Shown in pieces: positions 33,083-41,176 of a DNA stretch of 64,000 nt. Source of the stretch: Conyzicola nivalis_A (lineage in GTDB: Bacteria > Actinomycetota > Actinomycetes > Actinomycetales > Microbacteriaceae); the NCBI RefSeq assembly GCF_040548875.1, contig NZ_JBEPSJ010000004.1, forward strand, positions 1 to 64,000, written 5' to 3'. A model generated the notes under the pieces. It searched no databases, was not told the origin of the DNA, and was given only the letters and a program-made list of their open reading frames with translations. A program made the translations under genes and the position numbers. The first letter of the stretch is position 1; the number at the start of each line of letters is the position of its first letter.

Positions 33083-33871
33083 TTACAAGGGTGTCACATA
33101 GGCGGAGCTGATCCCGCCGTCGACGAGGAAGGTCGACGCGGTGATGAAGCTCGCGTCGTCGCTGGCGAGGAAGGCGACGGCGGCCGCGAGCTCCTCCGCC
33201 TCGGCGAAGCGGCCGACCGGTATGTGCACGAGGCGGCGCTGGGCGCGCTCCTGGTCCTTGGCGAACAGCTCCTGCAGCAGCGGGGTGTTGACCGGGCCGG
33301 GGCACAGCGCGTTGACCCTGATGCCTTGGCGTGCGAACTGCACGCCGAGCTCCTTGGTCATGGCGAGCACACCGCCCTTCGACGCCGTGTACGAGATCTG
33401 GCTGGTGGCGCTGCCCATCACGGCCACGAAACTCGCGGTGTTGATGATCGAACCGCGCTGCTGCGCGACCATGTGGCGCAGCGCCGCCCGCGAGCACAGG
33501 TAGACGCTCTTGAGGTTGACGTCCTGCACGCGGTCCCAGGCCGGCAGCTCGGTCGTCTCGATCGAGTCGTCGTCGGGGGGCGAGATCCCGGCGTTGTTGA
33601 ACGCGATGTCGACCGAGCCGTAGGTCGCCGCCGCCGTGTCGAACAGGTTGTCGACCTGCGCCTGGTCGGTCACGTCGACCCGCACGAACAGCCCGCCCAC
33701 CTCGATCGCGGCGGCCTCGCCGGTCTCGGCGTTGAAGTCGCCGATCACGACGGTCGCCCCCTCCGCGGCGAAGCGCCGGGCGGTGGCGAGGCCGATTCCG
33801 GATGCTCCCCCGGTGATCACGGCCACCTTGCCCGCGAGTCGCTGGGTGAGGTCGATCTTGGTTATTGCCAT
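33083..33871 (-). CDS. Short-chain dehydrogenase, possible gamma-glutamyl amino-alcohol dehydrogenase
   Basis: A 262-residue classical SDR. The cofactor motif TGGASGIG is near residue 21, an Asp follows beta-2 (VVIGDFN) and favours NAD, NNAG is near 91, the catalytic Ser is in INTASF, and YTASK is near 160. The annotation by fold is safe; the substrate is not. In this operon with a glutamine-synthetase-like ligase, aldehyde dehydrogenase and hydrolase, an alcohol-oxidising step is what an ethanolamine or similar amino-alcohol pathway would need. It lies 9 bases after the aldehyde dehydrogenase. Confidence 0.85.
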   Translation of the reverse strand: MAITKIDLTQRLAGKVAVITGGASGIGLATARRFAAEGATVVIGDFNAETGEAAAIEVGGLFVRVDVTDQAQVDNLFDTAAATYGSVDIAFNNAGISPPDDDSIETTELPAWDRVQDVNLKSVYLCSRAALRHMVAQQRGSIINTASFVAVMGSATSQISYTASKGGVLAMTKELGVQFARQGIRVNALCPGPVNTPLLQELFAKDQERAQRRLVHIPVGRFAEAEELAAAVAFLASDDASFITASTFLVDGGISSAYVTPL

Positions 33872-33880
33872 TCGGTGCTC

Positions 33881-35242
33881 CTAGTCGGTACTGATGAAGA
33901 CGTTCTTGGTCTCGGTGAACGCGGCAGCGGCATCCGGGCCCAGCTCCCTGCCCAGTCCGCTCTGTTTGAAGCCGCCGAACGGCGTCGAGTAGCGCACCGA
34001 CGAGTGCGAGTTCACCGAGAGGTTGCCACTCTCGATGCCACGCGAGACGCGCAGGGCACGCCCGATGTCGCGCGTCCAGATCGAGCCGCTGAGCCCGTAG
34101 ACGCTGTCGTTGGCGAGGGCGATCGCGTCGGCCTCGTCGTCGAAGGGCAGCACGCTGACGACCGGGCCGAAGATCTCGTCGGTGACGACTCGGTCGGTGC
34201 GCGACCCCGGCAGCAGCACCGTCGGCGGAAACCAGAATCCGGGGCCGGTCGGCGCGCTGCCACGGAAGGCGACCTGATCGTCGTTCGGCACGTAGGAGGC
34301 GACCTTGTCGAAGTGGGCCCTGGCGACCAGCGGGCCCATCTCGGTGTCGGCGTCGGCGACATCTCCGACCCTGACGCCGCGCACGGCGGGCTCGAGCAGT
34401 TCCATGAACCGGTCGAAGACGCTGCGCTCGACGAGGATGCGGCTGCGCGCGCAGCAGTCCTGGCCCGCGTTCTCGAACACCGCGTACGGCGCTGTCGCCG
34501 CCGCCTTCTCCAGGTCGGAGTCGGCGAAGACCACGTTGGCGCTCTTGCCGCCCAGCTCGAGGGTGACCGCCTTCACCTGGTGGGCGCATCCGGCCATGAC
34601 CTTCTTGCCGGTGGCGGTCGACCCGGTGAAGACCACCTTGCGCACGTTCTCGTTGGTGACGAAGCGATCGCCGACGACGGAGCCTCGGCCGGGCAGCGTC
34701 TGGAACAGCCCGTCGGGCAGCCCCGCCTCGAGGGCGAGCCCGGCGAGGCGGATCGCGGTGAGAGGAGTCCACTCGGCGGGCTTCAGCACGACCGCGTTGC
34801 CCGCGGCGAGCGCAGGGGCGAACCCCCACGCCGCGATCGTCATCGGAAAGTTCCACGGCACGATGACGCCGACCACGCCGAGCGGTTCGAGGAAGGTGAC
34901 GTCGATGCCGCCCGCCACCGGGATGGTCTTGCCGATCATCCGCTCGGGCGCGGCGGAGTAGTAGGTGAGAACGTCGCGCACGTGGCCCGCCTCCCAGCGC
35001 GCCTGGGCGATCGGATGCCCCGAATTGGTCGATTCGAGAAGCGCGAGCTCCTCGATCGCGCCGTCGACCGCGGCGGCGAACCTGCGCAGGCCCGCGGCGC
35101 GCTCGGCCGGCGGCAGCGCGGCCCAGGCCCTCTGCGCGGAGACCGCGTGCAGGATCGCGTCGTCGACCTCGGCGAGGGTGGTGTGCGCGAGCGTCTGGAT
35201 GACGGTCTCGTCCGACGGGTTGACGAGGGTGATGGACGTCAT
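33881..35242 (-). CDS. NAD-dependent aldehyde dehydrogenase
   Basis: A 453-residue enzyme of the ALDH superfamily. The catalytic glutamate lies in TLELGGKSANV, the cysteine in NAGQDCCARSR (the first Cys aligns with the nucleophile), and the C-terminal EIFGPVVSVLPF and FGGFKQSGLGRELG are present. In the predicted pathway it would oxidise a gamma-glutamyl aminoaldehyde to the acid. It overlaps the hydrolase stop by 4 bases (ATGA), showing close coupling. Confidence 0.93.
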   Translation of the reverse strand: MTSITLVNPSDETVIQTLAHTTLAEVDDAILHAVSAQRAWAALPPAERAAGLRRFAAAVDGAIEELALLESTNSGHPIAQARWEAGHVRDVLTYYSAAPERMIGKTIPVAGGIDVTFLEPLGVVGVIVPWNFPMTIAAWGFAPALAAGNAVVLKPAEWTPLTAIRLAGLALEAGLPDGLFQTLPGRGSVVGDRFVTNENVRKVVFTGSTATGKKVMAGCAHQVKAVTLELGGKSANVVFADSDLEKAAATAPYAVFENAGQDCCARSRILVERSVFDRFMELLEPAVRGVRVGDVADADTEMGPLVARAHFDKVASYVPNDDQVAFRGSAPTGPGFWFPPTVLLPGSRTDRVVTDEIFGPVVSVLPFDDEADAIALANDSVYGLSGSIWTRDIGRALRVSRGIESGNLSVNSHSSVRYSTPFGGFKQSGLGRELGPDAAAAFTETKNVFISTD

Positions 35243-36048
35243 CTTCGGTACTCCCTAGCTGCCTCGACCAGCCCGGCGAACAGCCGAAGGTCGTCGGCGT
35301 TCTCCTCCGGGTGCCACTGCACGGCGACGCCGAACGGCACCGAGTCGACCTCGACGGCCTGGATCGTGCCGTCGTCGCTGCGGGCGCTCACGGTGAGGCC
35401 CGGCGCGACCTCGTCGATCGCCTGGTGGTGGTAGGAGTGCACGGCGAGCGCCTCGGCGTCGTCGAGCAGCTCGCCCGCCTTGGTGCCCGCGTGCACCTCG
35501 ACGGCGTTCTCGGTGAACTTGCCGTAGCCCGCGTTGTACCGGGTCGACCCGATCACGTCGGGCAGGTGCTGATGCAGTGTGCCTCCGAGCGACACGTTGA
35601 GCACCTGCAGTCCGCGGCAGATGCCGAGGAAGGGCAGCTCGCGGTCGATCGCGGCGGTGAGCAGAGCATCCTCCCAGGCGTCGCGGTCGCGGCGAGGGAC
35701 ATCCGTCGTCGCATGCGGCTCCTGGCCGTAGCGCGCGGGGTCGACGTCTTTTCCGCCCGTGATGATGAGGCCGTCGAGTCCGTCGAGCACGCGGTTCGCG
35801 ATGCTCTCGTCGACGGGCTGCGGCGGCAGGAGCACGGCGATCCCGCCGGCGCGGGTGACCGCCTCGAAGTACACCTTCGGCAGGAAGGCGGCAGGTACGT
35901 CCCACACCCCGGTCTGCGCCTGCTCGAGGTAGGTGGTGAGGCCGATCAGCGGCGCGCTGGAGCTATGGTGATCGCGCCAGCGATCACGCGACGCCAGCGC
36001 CGACGGAGCCTGCGACGTCGGTTCTTCCGTGTGCTCAGAAGCGTTCAA
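35239..36048 (-). CDS. Gamma-glutamyl-amide hydrolase (PuuD-like class I amidotransferase)
   Basis: A class I glutamine-amidotransferase-like peptidase of the C26 family. The nucleophile is in LGICRGLQVLNVSLGG, and the His and Glu of the triad are in VQWHPEEN. HSYHHQAIDEVAPGL is typical of gamma-Glu-GABA hydrolases. It should free glutamate from the oxidised gamma-glutamyl product. The conserved core begins at PLIGLTTYLEQ. No ATG or GTG precedes it in frame, so I use TTG 36048, which overlaps glnA by 14 bases and adds about 30 hydrophilic residues. The start is uncertain. Confidence 0.85.
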   Translation of the reverse strand: MNASEHTEEPTSQAPSALASRDRWRDHHSSSAPLIGLTTYLEQAQTGVWDVPAAFLPKVYFEAVTRAGGIAVLLPPQPVDESIANRVLDGLDGLIITGGKDVDPARYGQEPHATTDVPRRDRDAWEDALLTAAIDRELPFLGICRGLQVLNVSLGGTLHQHLPDVIGSTRYNAGYGKFTENAVEVHAGTKAGELLDDAEALAVHSYHHQAIDEVAPGLTVSARSDDGTIQAVEVDSVPFGVAVQWHPEENADDLRLFAGLVEAAREYRR

Positions 36049-37414
36049 AGCCGCGCACCCGCTCCCAGTCGGTGACCGCGGCGTCGTAGGCAGCCTGTTC
36101 CACGCGGGCGTTGTTGAGGTAGTGGGCGACGACCTCCGGCCCGAAGGCCTCGGCCGCGATGGCCGAGTCGCCGAACAGCTGCGCCGCGTCGCGGAGGGAG
36201 GTGGGAACGCGGGGCGCATCCGACCCGTAGGCGTTGCCCTCGAGCATCGGTTCCAGCTCGAGCTCGTTCTCGATGCCGTAGATGCCGCCGGCGATGAGCG
36301 CCGCGGTCGCGAGGTACTGGTTCACGTCGCCGCCCGGCACGCGGTTCTCGACGCGCAGTCCCTGTCCGTGCCCGACGACGCGCAGCGCGCACGTGCGGTT
36401 GTCGAGCCCCCACGCGACGGCGGTCGGCGCGAAGCTGCCCTCGACGAACCGCTTGTACGAGTTGATGTTGGGGGCGAAGAACAGGCTGAAGTCGCGGGTG
36501 GTGGCGATCAGCCCGGCGAGCCAGTGCTCCATGAGCTTGGAGAAGCCGTGCGCGCCGTCGCCGGCCATGACCGGGGTGCCGTCGTCGGCCCGCACGCTCA
36601 GATGGATGTGGCAGCTGTTGCCCTCGCGCTCGTTGAACTTCGCCATGAACGTGAGCGACTTGCCGTGCTTGTCGGCGATCTCCTTCGCCCCGTTCTTGTA
36701 GATGGAGTGGTTGTCGCAGGTCGCCAGCGCGTGCGCGTAGCGGAAGCCGATCTCCTGCTGGCCGAGATTGCACTCGCCCTTCACCCCCTCGCAGTAGAGC
36801 CCCGCTCCGTCCATGCCGTTGCGGATGTCGCGCAGCAGCGGCTCCATCCGCGTGGAGGCGAGGATCGCGTAGTCGATGTTGTAGTCCGAGGCGGGAGTGA
36901 GACCCGTGTATCCCTTCGCGAACGCCGAGCGGTAGCTGTCGTCGAAGACGATGAACTCGAGCTCGGTGGCGGAGTACGGCACGAGGCCGTGCCCGGCGAG
37001 GCGTGCGATCTGCGCCTTGAGGATCTCGCGCGGCGACTGCACGACGGGCTCCTCGTCGAGCCAGGTCAGGTCGGCCATCACCAGCGCGGTCGCCTCGAGC
37101 CACGGCACGACGCGCAGCGTGTTCATGTCGGGCATCATCGCCATGTCGCCGTAGCCCTTCGACCACGACGAGATCGTGTAGCCGTCGACGGTGTTCATCT
37201 CGACGTCGACCGCGAGCAGGTAGTTGCAGCACTCGGCGCCGTGCTCGGCGAACTCCTCGAGGAAGAGCCTCGCCGACGCGCGCTTGCCCACGAGGCGGCC
37301 CTGCATGTCGGTGAACCCGATGATCACCGTGTCGATCTGCTTCTGCGCGACCAGCTCGGTCAGCTGCTCGATGGTGAGATTGCCCGAAACAGGGGTGCTG
37401 GGAAGCGTGGTCAT
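36035..37414 (-). CDS. Glutamine-synthetase-like gamma-glutamyl-amine ligase
   Basis: A 459-residue glutamine synthetase superfamily enzyme of the PuuA/GlnA3/GlnA4 type. ATP- and metal-binding strings include ATELEFIVFDDSYR, EGNSCHIHLSVR and NSYKRFVEGSFAP. It lacks the adenylylation loop of biosynthetic GlnA. Such enzymes ligate glutamate to polyamines, ethanolamine or other amines, starting their breakdown. The company of a hydrolase, ALDH, SDR and an ethanolamine-type permease, and the lack of other amine genes, favours an amino alcohol over a polyamine. It is the first gene of the operon and divergent from the permease. Confidence 0.88.
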   Translation of the reverse strand: MTTLPSTPVSGNLTIEQLTELVAQKQIDTVIIGFTDMQGRLVGKRASARLFLEEFAEHGAECCNYLLAVDVEMNTVDGYTISSWSKGYGDMAMMPDMNTLRVVPWLEATALVMADLTWLDEEPVVQSPREILKAQIARLAGHGLVPYSATELEFIVFDDSYRSAFAKGYTGLTPASDYNIDYAILASTRMEPLLRDIRNGMDGAGLYCEGVKGECNLGQQEIGFRYAHALATCDNHSIYKNGAKEIADKHGKSLTFMAKFNEREGNSCHIHLSVRADDGTPVMAGDGAHGFSKLMEHWLAGLIATTRDFSLFFAPNINSYKRFVEGSFAPTAVAWGLDNRTCALRVVGHGQGLRVENRVPGGDVNQYLATAALIAGGIYGIENELELEPMLEGNAYGSDAPRVPTSLRDAAQLFGDSAIAAEAFGPEVVAHYLNNARVEQAAYDAAVTDWERVRGFERF

Positions 37415-37622
37415 GGCAGCCGATCTGATCGTGGTGAGACTCTGGGTGTCGCTGACCCGACCATTACACCACAGTGCTGCCGTGGCATCCGCGAATCTCG
37501 TAATGAGTTGTTTACACCCAAAGGTAGACAGAGGCCACCAATAGCCGCCAAGCTCTCGGATAACCGCGCGGCGGGCGCAGCCAGCGCCGTCGCGACCCGT
37601 GCGTGCTTTCTGGAGGATCACC
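37415..37622. promoter_or_regulatory. Divergent promoter region between the GS-like gene and the permease
   Basis: 208 bases without a gene. It contains an A/T-richer part around 37,495-37,530 and a widely spaced inverted pair tgggtgt (37443-37449) and acaccca (37514-37520) that could be regulator half-sites. It must drive both the catabolic operon and the permease. The operator of the GntR regulator may lie here, but I cannot define it. Confidence 0.45.
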
Positions 37623-39149
37623 ATGACCGACAAGTCGGGCAGAAGCGTTTCCGGCGTCACCTACAAGAAGGCGGCCGAGGGCTACTTCGAGAAGCGCAGC
37701 CTCAAACGCTCGGCCGGAGTATGGGGGCTGTGGGGGCTCGCGGTCGCGGCCGTGATCTCGGGCGACTTCTCCGGCTGGAACTTCGGCATCGACTTCGCCG
37801 GCTTCGGCGGCATGCTCATCGCCTTCGCGATCCTCGTGGTGATGTACTACGGGCTCACCTTCTCGATCGGCGAGATGTCGTCGGCCATGCCGCACACCGG
37901 CGGCGCATACTCGTTCGCGCGCTCGGCGATGGGGCCGTGGGGCGGGCTCGTGACGGGTCTCGCCGAGACCATCGAGTACGTGGCCACGACCGCGGTCGTG
38001 GTGTTCTTCTCGGCGCAGTACGCCAACTCGATCACCGCCGAGCTGCTGAACTTCGACCTGTCGAACAGCATGTGGATCTGGTGGATCGTGCTCTACGCGG
38101 TGTTCATCGCCCTGAACTCGGCGGGGGCCAACATCTCGTTCAAGTTCGCGATCGTCGTCTCGATCATCTCGATCGGTATCCTCCTGGTCTTCTCGGCGAT
38201 GGCCGTGTTCTCGGGCGTCTTCAGCTTCGACAGCCTGTTCGACATCGTCCCCGACGAGGGCCAGACGGAGTTCCTGCCGCACGGCGTCTTCCCCATCCTG
38301 TTCGCGCTGCCGTTCGCGATGTGGTTCTTCCTCGGCATCGAGGAGCTGCCGCTCGCCGCCGAGGAGGCGCACAACCCGGCCCGCGACATTCCCCGCGCCG
38401 GACTCTGGGCCCGCGGAACCCTCATCGTGACGGGCCTGCTCGTGCTCGTGCTCAACACCGGCGTCATCGGTGCGGAGGCCATGGGCGTCTCGGCCGAGCC
38501 GCTGCTCGACGGCTTCCGCGCGATCGTCGGCGACGAGGCGGCCGCCGTGCTCGCGCTGCTCGCGCTCGTCGGCCTGCTCGCGTCGCTGCAGGGCATCATG
38601 TTCGCCTACGGGCGCAACATGTACTCGCTGTCGCGAGCCGGCTACTACCCGAAGGTGTTCTCGCTCACCGGCAAACGCCAGACGCCGTGGGTGGCCCTGG
38701 TCGTCGGAGCCGTTCTCGGATTCGTCGCGCTCGTCGTGGTCGACCTGCTCGGCGGCGCGGCGAGCGTCGCCGGCGCGATCGTGCTCAACATCGCGGTCTG
38801 GGGCGCGGTGCTCGCGTACTTCCTGCAGATGGTGTCGTTCATCATCCTGCGTCGCAAGTTCCCGAAGGCCGCGCGGCCCTACCGCAGCCCGTGGGGGCTG
38901 TTCGGCGCATACTCGGCGGCCGCGATCTCCCTGCTGGTGTTCCTCGGGTTCCTCTTCAACCCCGCCTACCTGCCGGCGATCGTCGCGATCGTCGTGGTCT
39001 ACGTGCTGATACTGATCGGGTTCGCCGTCTACGGCCGCCACCGCCTCGTGCTCTCGCCCGAGGAGGAGTACGCGCTGAGCGGCGGCCTGCACGGCGACCC
39101 GCAGGCCGAGGGCTACGACACCATGGAGGACGAGATCTTCACGAAGTAG
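37623..39149 (+). CDS. APC-superfamily permease, ethanolamine-permease-like
   Basis: A 508-residue transporter with about 12 helices. The early SGDFSGWNFGID, the SIGEMSSAMPHTGGAYSFAR stretch and GIEELPLAAEEAHNP resemble the ethanolamine permease family more than general amino-acid permeases. GGAGG lies 8 bases before ATG 37623, which decides the start over an ATG 24 bases earlier. The cytosolic acidic C-terminus is about 40 residues. It stands divergent from the gamma-glutamyl ligase operon and should import its substrate. Confidence 0.88.
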   Translation: MTDKSGRSVSGVTYKKAAEGYFEKRSLKRSAGVWGLWGLAVAAVISGDFSGWNFGIDFAGFGGMLIAFAILVVMYYGLTFSIGEMSSAMPHTGGAYSFARSAMGPWGGLVTGLAETIEYVATTAVVVFFSAQYANSITAELLNFDLSNSMWIWWIVLYAVFIALNSAGANISFKFAIVVSIISIGILLVFSAMAVFSGVFSFDSLFDIVPDEGQTEFLPHGVFPILFALPFAMWFFLGIEELPLAAEEAHNPARDIPRAGLWARGTLIVTGLLVLVLNTGVIGAEAMGVSAEPLLDGFRAIVGDEAAAVLALLALVGLLASLQGIMFAYGRNMYSLSRAGYYPKVFSLTGKRQTPWVALVVGAVLGFVALVVVDLLGGAASVAGAIVLNIAVWGAVLAYFLQMVSFIILRRKFPKAARPYRSPWGLFGAYSAAAISLLVFLGFLFNPAYLPAIVAIVVVYVLILIGFAVYGRHRLVLSPEEEYALSGGLHGDPQAEGYDTMEDEIFTK

Positions 39150-39176
39150 CCGCGTGTGCGGCCCGCCCGCCGGTGA

Positions 39177-39260
39177 CCGAAAACGAAGGAGATACTGCCA
39201 GGTGAGCGCGGTTCGGATCGTTTCAGGGCCGGTCGCGCCACGATCTCCTTCGTTCTTCGG
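39177..39260. repeat. Long-loop inverted repeat after the permease
   Basis: ccgaaaacgaaggagat (39177-39193) is matched by the complement at 39243-39260 with a single extra base. The 12-bp core aacgaaggagat/atctccttcgtt is perfect. The loop is 49 bases. It may work as a terminator for the permease, but the size also resembles the ends of a tiny mobile remnant. Confidence 0.7.
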
Positions 39261-39336
39261 CCGATATCCGGTCAGGAGGGCGAAAATCAGTCGATAGGTG
39301 GACGTGTGGATGACGCGGAACCGACAGACTGGTGCG

Positions 39337-39792
39337 ATGCGACGAATGCTCGTTCCTATCGGACTCGCCCTGCTCCTCTCCGGCTGCGCGGCCCAGCCGT
39401 CGATCCCTCCCCTGCCGGAGCCGACCGACGCCCCGGCGACCGCCGCACCATCGGCGGCGCCGACGGCATCCGCACCCGTCACGGTGGTCGATAGGTATCC
39501 CGGCCTGCCACCGGGCGCGGCGCTCGACGAGACGTTCGAGCCCGGCTGGGTCGCCGACGTGCCCGGCCGCATCGCGCTGGTGACGTTCGGCAGCAGCAGC
39601 TGCCCGGTCGAGCCGGTGTCGTACGACCGTGACAGCACCGAGGCGCTCAGTCTGTGGGCGGAGTACACGGGCGAGTCGGAGGTCTGCACCGCCGACATGG
39701 CGGCCACGACGTTCGTGATCGAGCTTCCGGAGGGGTTCGCCGACGACGGCGACGTGCTCGTCAACGGCGAACCCGCGCCGCGTCTCGGCTAG
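39337..39792 (+). CDS. Putative secreted lipoprotein, unknown function
   Basis: A 151-residue protein with a signal peptide and the lipobox LLLSGC (Cys17), followed by a Pro/Ala/Thr-rich linker of about 35 residues and an 80-residue soluble domain with two cysteines (SSSCPVE, EVCTAD) likely to form a disulfide. I do not recognise the domain. ATG 39337 is chosen because the signal peptide begins there; a GTG 39 bases upstream is possible. It is convergent with the LysE-type gene. Confidence 0.7.
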   Translation: MRRMLVPIGLALLLSGCAAQPSIPPLPEPTDAPATAAPSAAPTASAPVTVVDRYPGLPPGAALDETFEPGWVADVPGRIALVTFGSSSCPVEPVSYDRDSTEALSLWAEYTGESEVCTADMAATTFVIELPEGFADDGDVLVNGEPAPRLG

Positions 39793-39802
39793 AACTCCCG
39801 GG

Positions 39803-40435
39803 TCAGTGCTTCGAGCCGGTCGCCGCGAGCCCCACCCCGAGGCCGATCATCGCGACACCGCCGGTCGCGCCCAGGCGCGAGAGGCGGCGGGGCGAGCGTC
39901 CGAGCCAGTCGCGCGCGAACCCGGCGCCGAGCGCCCAGAGGCTGTCGAAGACGAGGGCGAGCAGCGCGAAGACGACCCCGAGCTCGATCATCTGCAGCGG
40001 CACACCGCCGACGCCGGGATCGACGAACTGCGGCAGCACGGCGATGAAGAAGACCACCGACTTCGGGTTGGTCACACCCACGACCGCGCCCTCGGCCAGC
40101 GACCGCCAGTACGACGTGGGCGCATCCGCGGTCCTCACCGCCCTCGCGTTGCGGTGACGGATGGCCTGGACGCCGAGATAGACGAGGAACGCGGCACCCG
40201 CGAATTTCACGATCGTGAACAGGACGACGGACTGCTCGAGGATGACCCCGAGCCCGAGTGCGATCGCCACGACCTGCGCCAGCATCCCGAGCGCGTTGCC
40301 GGCGACGCTGAGCAGGGCGCCGACCCGGCCGATCTCGAGCGCGCGTCCGATGACGAAGAGCACGCTCGGCCCCGGCAGCACGACGAGCAGCAGCGCGGCG
40401 AGCGAGAACGCGACGAGGTTGGCGGCGGGGACCAT
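39803..40435 (-). CDS. LysE/RhtB-family amino-acid exporter
   Basis: A 210-residue membrane protein with six hydrophobic segments. PGPSVLFVIGRALEIGR near residue 20 is the family signature, and the conserved EGAVVGVTNPKSVVFFIAVLPQF lies in the middle. It exports amino acids or related compounds; the substrate is not clear. Six bases before the ATG stands TAGCAT, so the transcript is probably leaderless. Confidence 0.9.
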   Translation of the reverse strand: MVPAANLVAFSLAALLLVVLPGPSVLFVIGRALEIGRVGALLSVAGNALGMLAQVVAIALGLGVILEQSVVLFTIVKFAGAAFLVYLGVQAIRHRNARAVRTADAPTSYWRSLAEGAVVGVTNPKSVVFFIAVLPQFVDPGVGGVPLQMIELGVVFALLALVFDSLWALGAGFARDWLGRSPRRLSRLGATGGVAMIGLGVGLAATGSKH

Positions 40436-40441
40436 ACGCCG

Positions 40442-40447
40442 ATGCTA
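40442..40447 (-). promoter_or_regulatory. -10 hexamer of a probable leaderless LysE-type promoter
   Basis: TAGCAT on the minus strand, six bases, then ATG 40435. This is identical to the hexamer and spacing in front of corA. Confidence 0.5.
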
Positions 40448-40547
40448 GACGCAGGGGCGATCCACAGGGAACCGCGCCGCTATCGACACGCGACGCGTAG
40501 CGATGAAGGTTACGATTGACCCTCACGTGGTCGACGGAGGGAAGTTC

Positions 40548-41174
40548 GTGCCCGAGGCAGCGCAGCGGTCCGAGGCAGCGCCGCAGTCCGAGGCAGCGCA
40601 GCAGGTCGACGCAGCGCAGCAGGTGAAGGCGGTGCGCGGTCGCGCGATCGACGCCCGCATCCTCAGTGTGACGCTCGACATCCTGCGCAAGCGCGGGCCG
40701 GCGGCGGTCAACATCGAGTCGGTCTCAGCGGTCTCCGGCATTGCGAAGACCACGATCTACCGTCGCTACACCGACCGCGAACAGCTGCTGCGCGCGGCGG
40801 TCGAGTCGTCGCAGCCGGAGGTGGAGATCCCCACCGACCTCTCGACCTACGAGACCTTCATGTGGCTGCTGCGCGACGCCGGACGGATGGCCGACAACAT
40901 GGTCGGCCGCGGCGCCGCCGCCTCTATCATCCTCAACGAGCATCCCGAGTCGAACGAGATGATGCGCGACATGATCAAGGCGCGCTCGGTGCGCCTTACC
41001 CGCTTCCTGCACGAGCGCGTCGCGGCCGGCGACCTCAGAGCCGATCTCGACATCGGCCTGGCCGCGACGATGCTGCTCGGCGCCCTGATGGGTCAGCTCA
41101 TCCGCGGCGGCGAGCTCGACGACGAGTGGGCCGACTCCGTGCTCGCCCTGCTCTGGCCGGGGTTCAGCGCGTAG
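40548..41174 (+). CDS. TetR-family regulator at the edge of the putative ether-lipid locus
   Basis: A 208-residue regulator. After an unusual N-terminal run of four hexapeptide repeats (EAAQRS, EAAPQS, EAAQQV, DAAQQV), the HTH comes at SVSAVSGIAKTTIYRRYTDREQLL and then a TetR C-terminal helical domain. GTG 40548 has GGAGGG 6 bases upstream and is preferred over an ATG 45 bases earlier. It is convergent with the AGPS-like gene, 2 bases apart. The palindrome at 44358-44377, in the divergent promoter of the lipid genes, is a candidate operator. Confidence 0.88.
   Translation: MPEAAQRSEAAPQSEAAQQVDAAQQVKAVRGRAIDARILSVTLDILRKRGPAAVNIESVSAVSGIAKTTIYRRYTDREQLLRAAVESSQPEVEIPTDLSTYETFMWLLRDAGRMADNMVGRGAAASIILNEHPESNEMMRDMIKARSVRLTRFLHERVAAGDLRADLDIGLAATMLLGALMGQLIRGGELDDEWADSVLALLWPGFSA
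40554..40625. repeat. Four 18-bp tandem repeats in the TetR gene
   Basis: Units at 40554-40571, 40572-40589, 40590-40607 and 40608-40625 follow the pattern gaggcagcgcagcagtcc with small changes. They encode Glu/Asp-Ala-Ala-Gln-rich hexapeptides ahead of the DNA-binding domain. Copy-number change would keep the frame. Confidence 0.88.
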
Positions 41175-41176
41175 AA

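Noticed and set aside
36029..39205. 1058-codon plus-strand frame over glnA and the permease
   Set aside because: It passes through the antisense strand of one gene and a wrong frame of another, so it cannot be a real protein.
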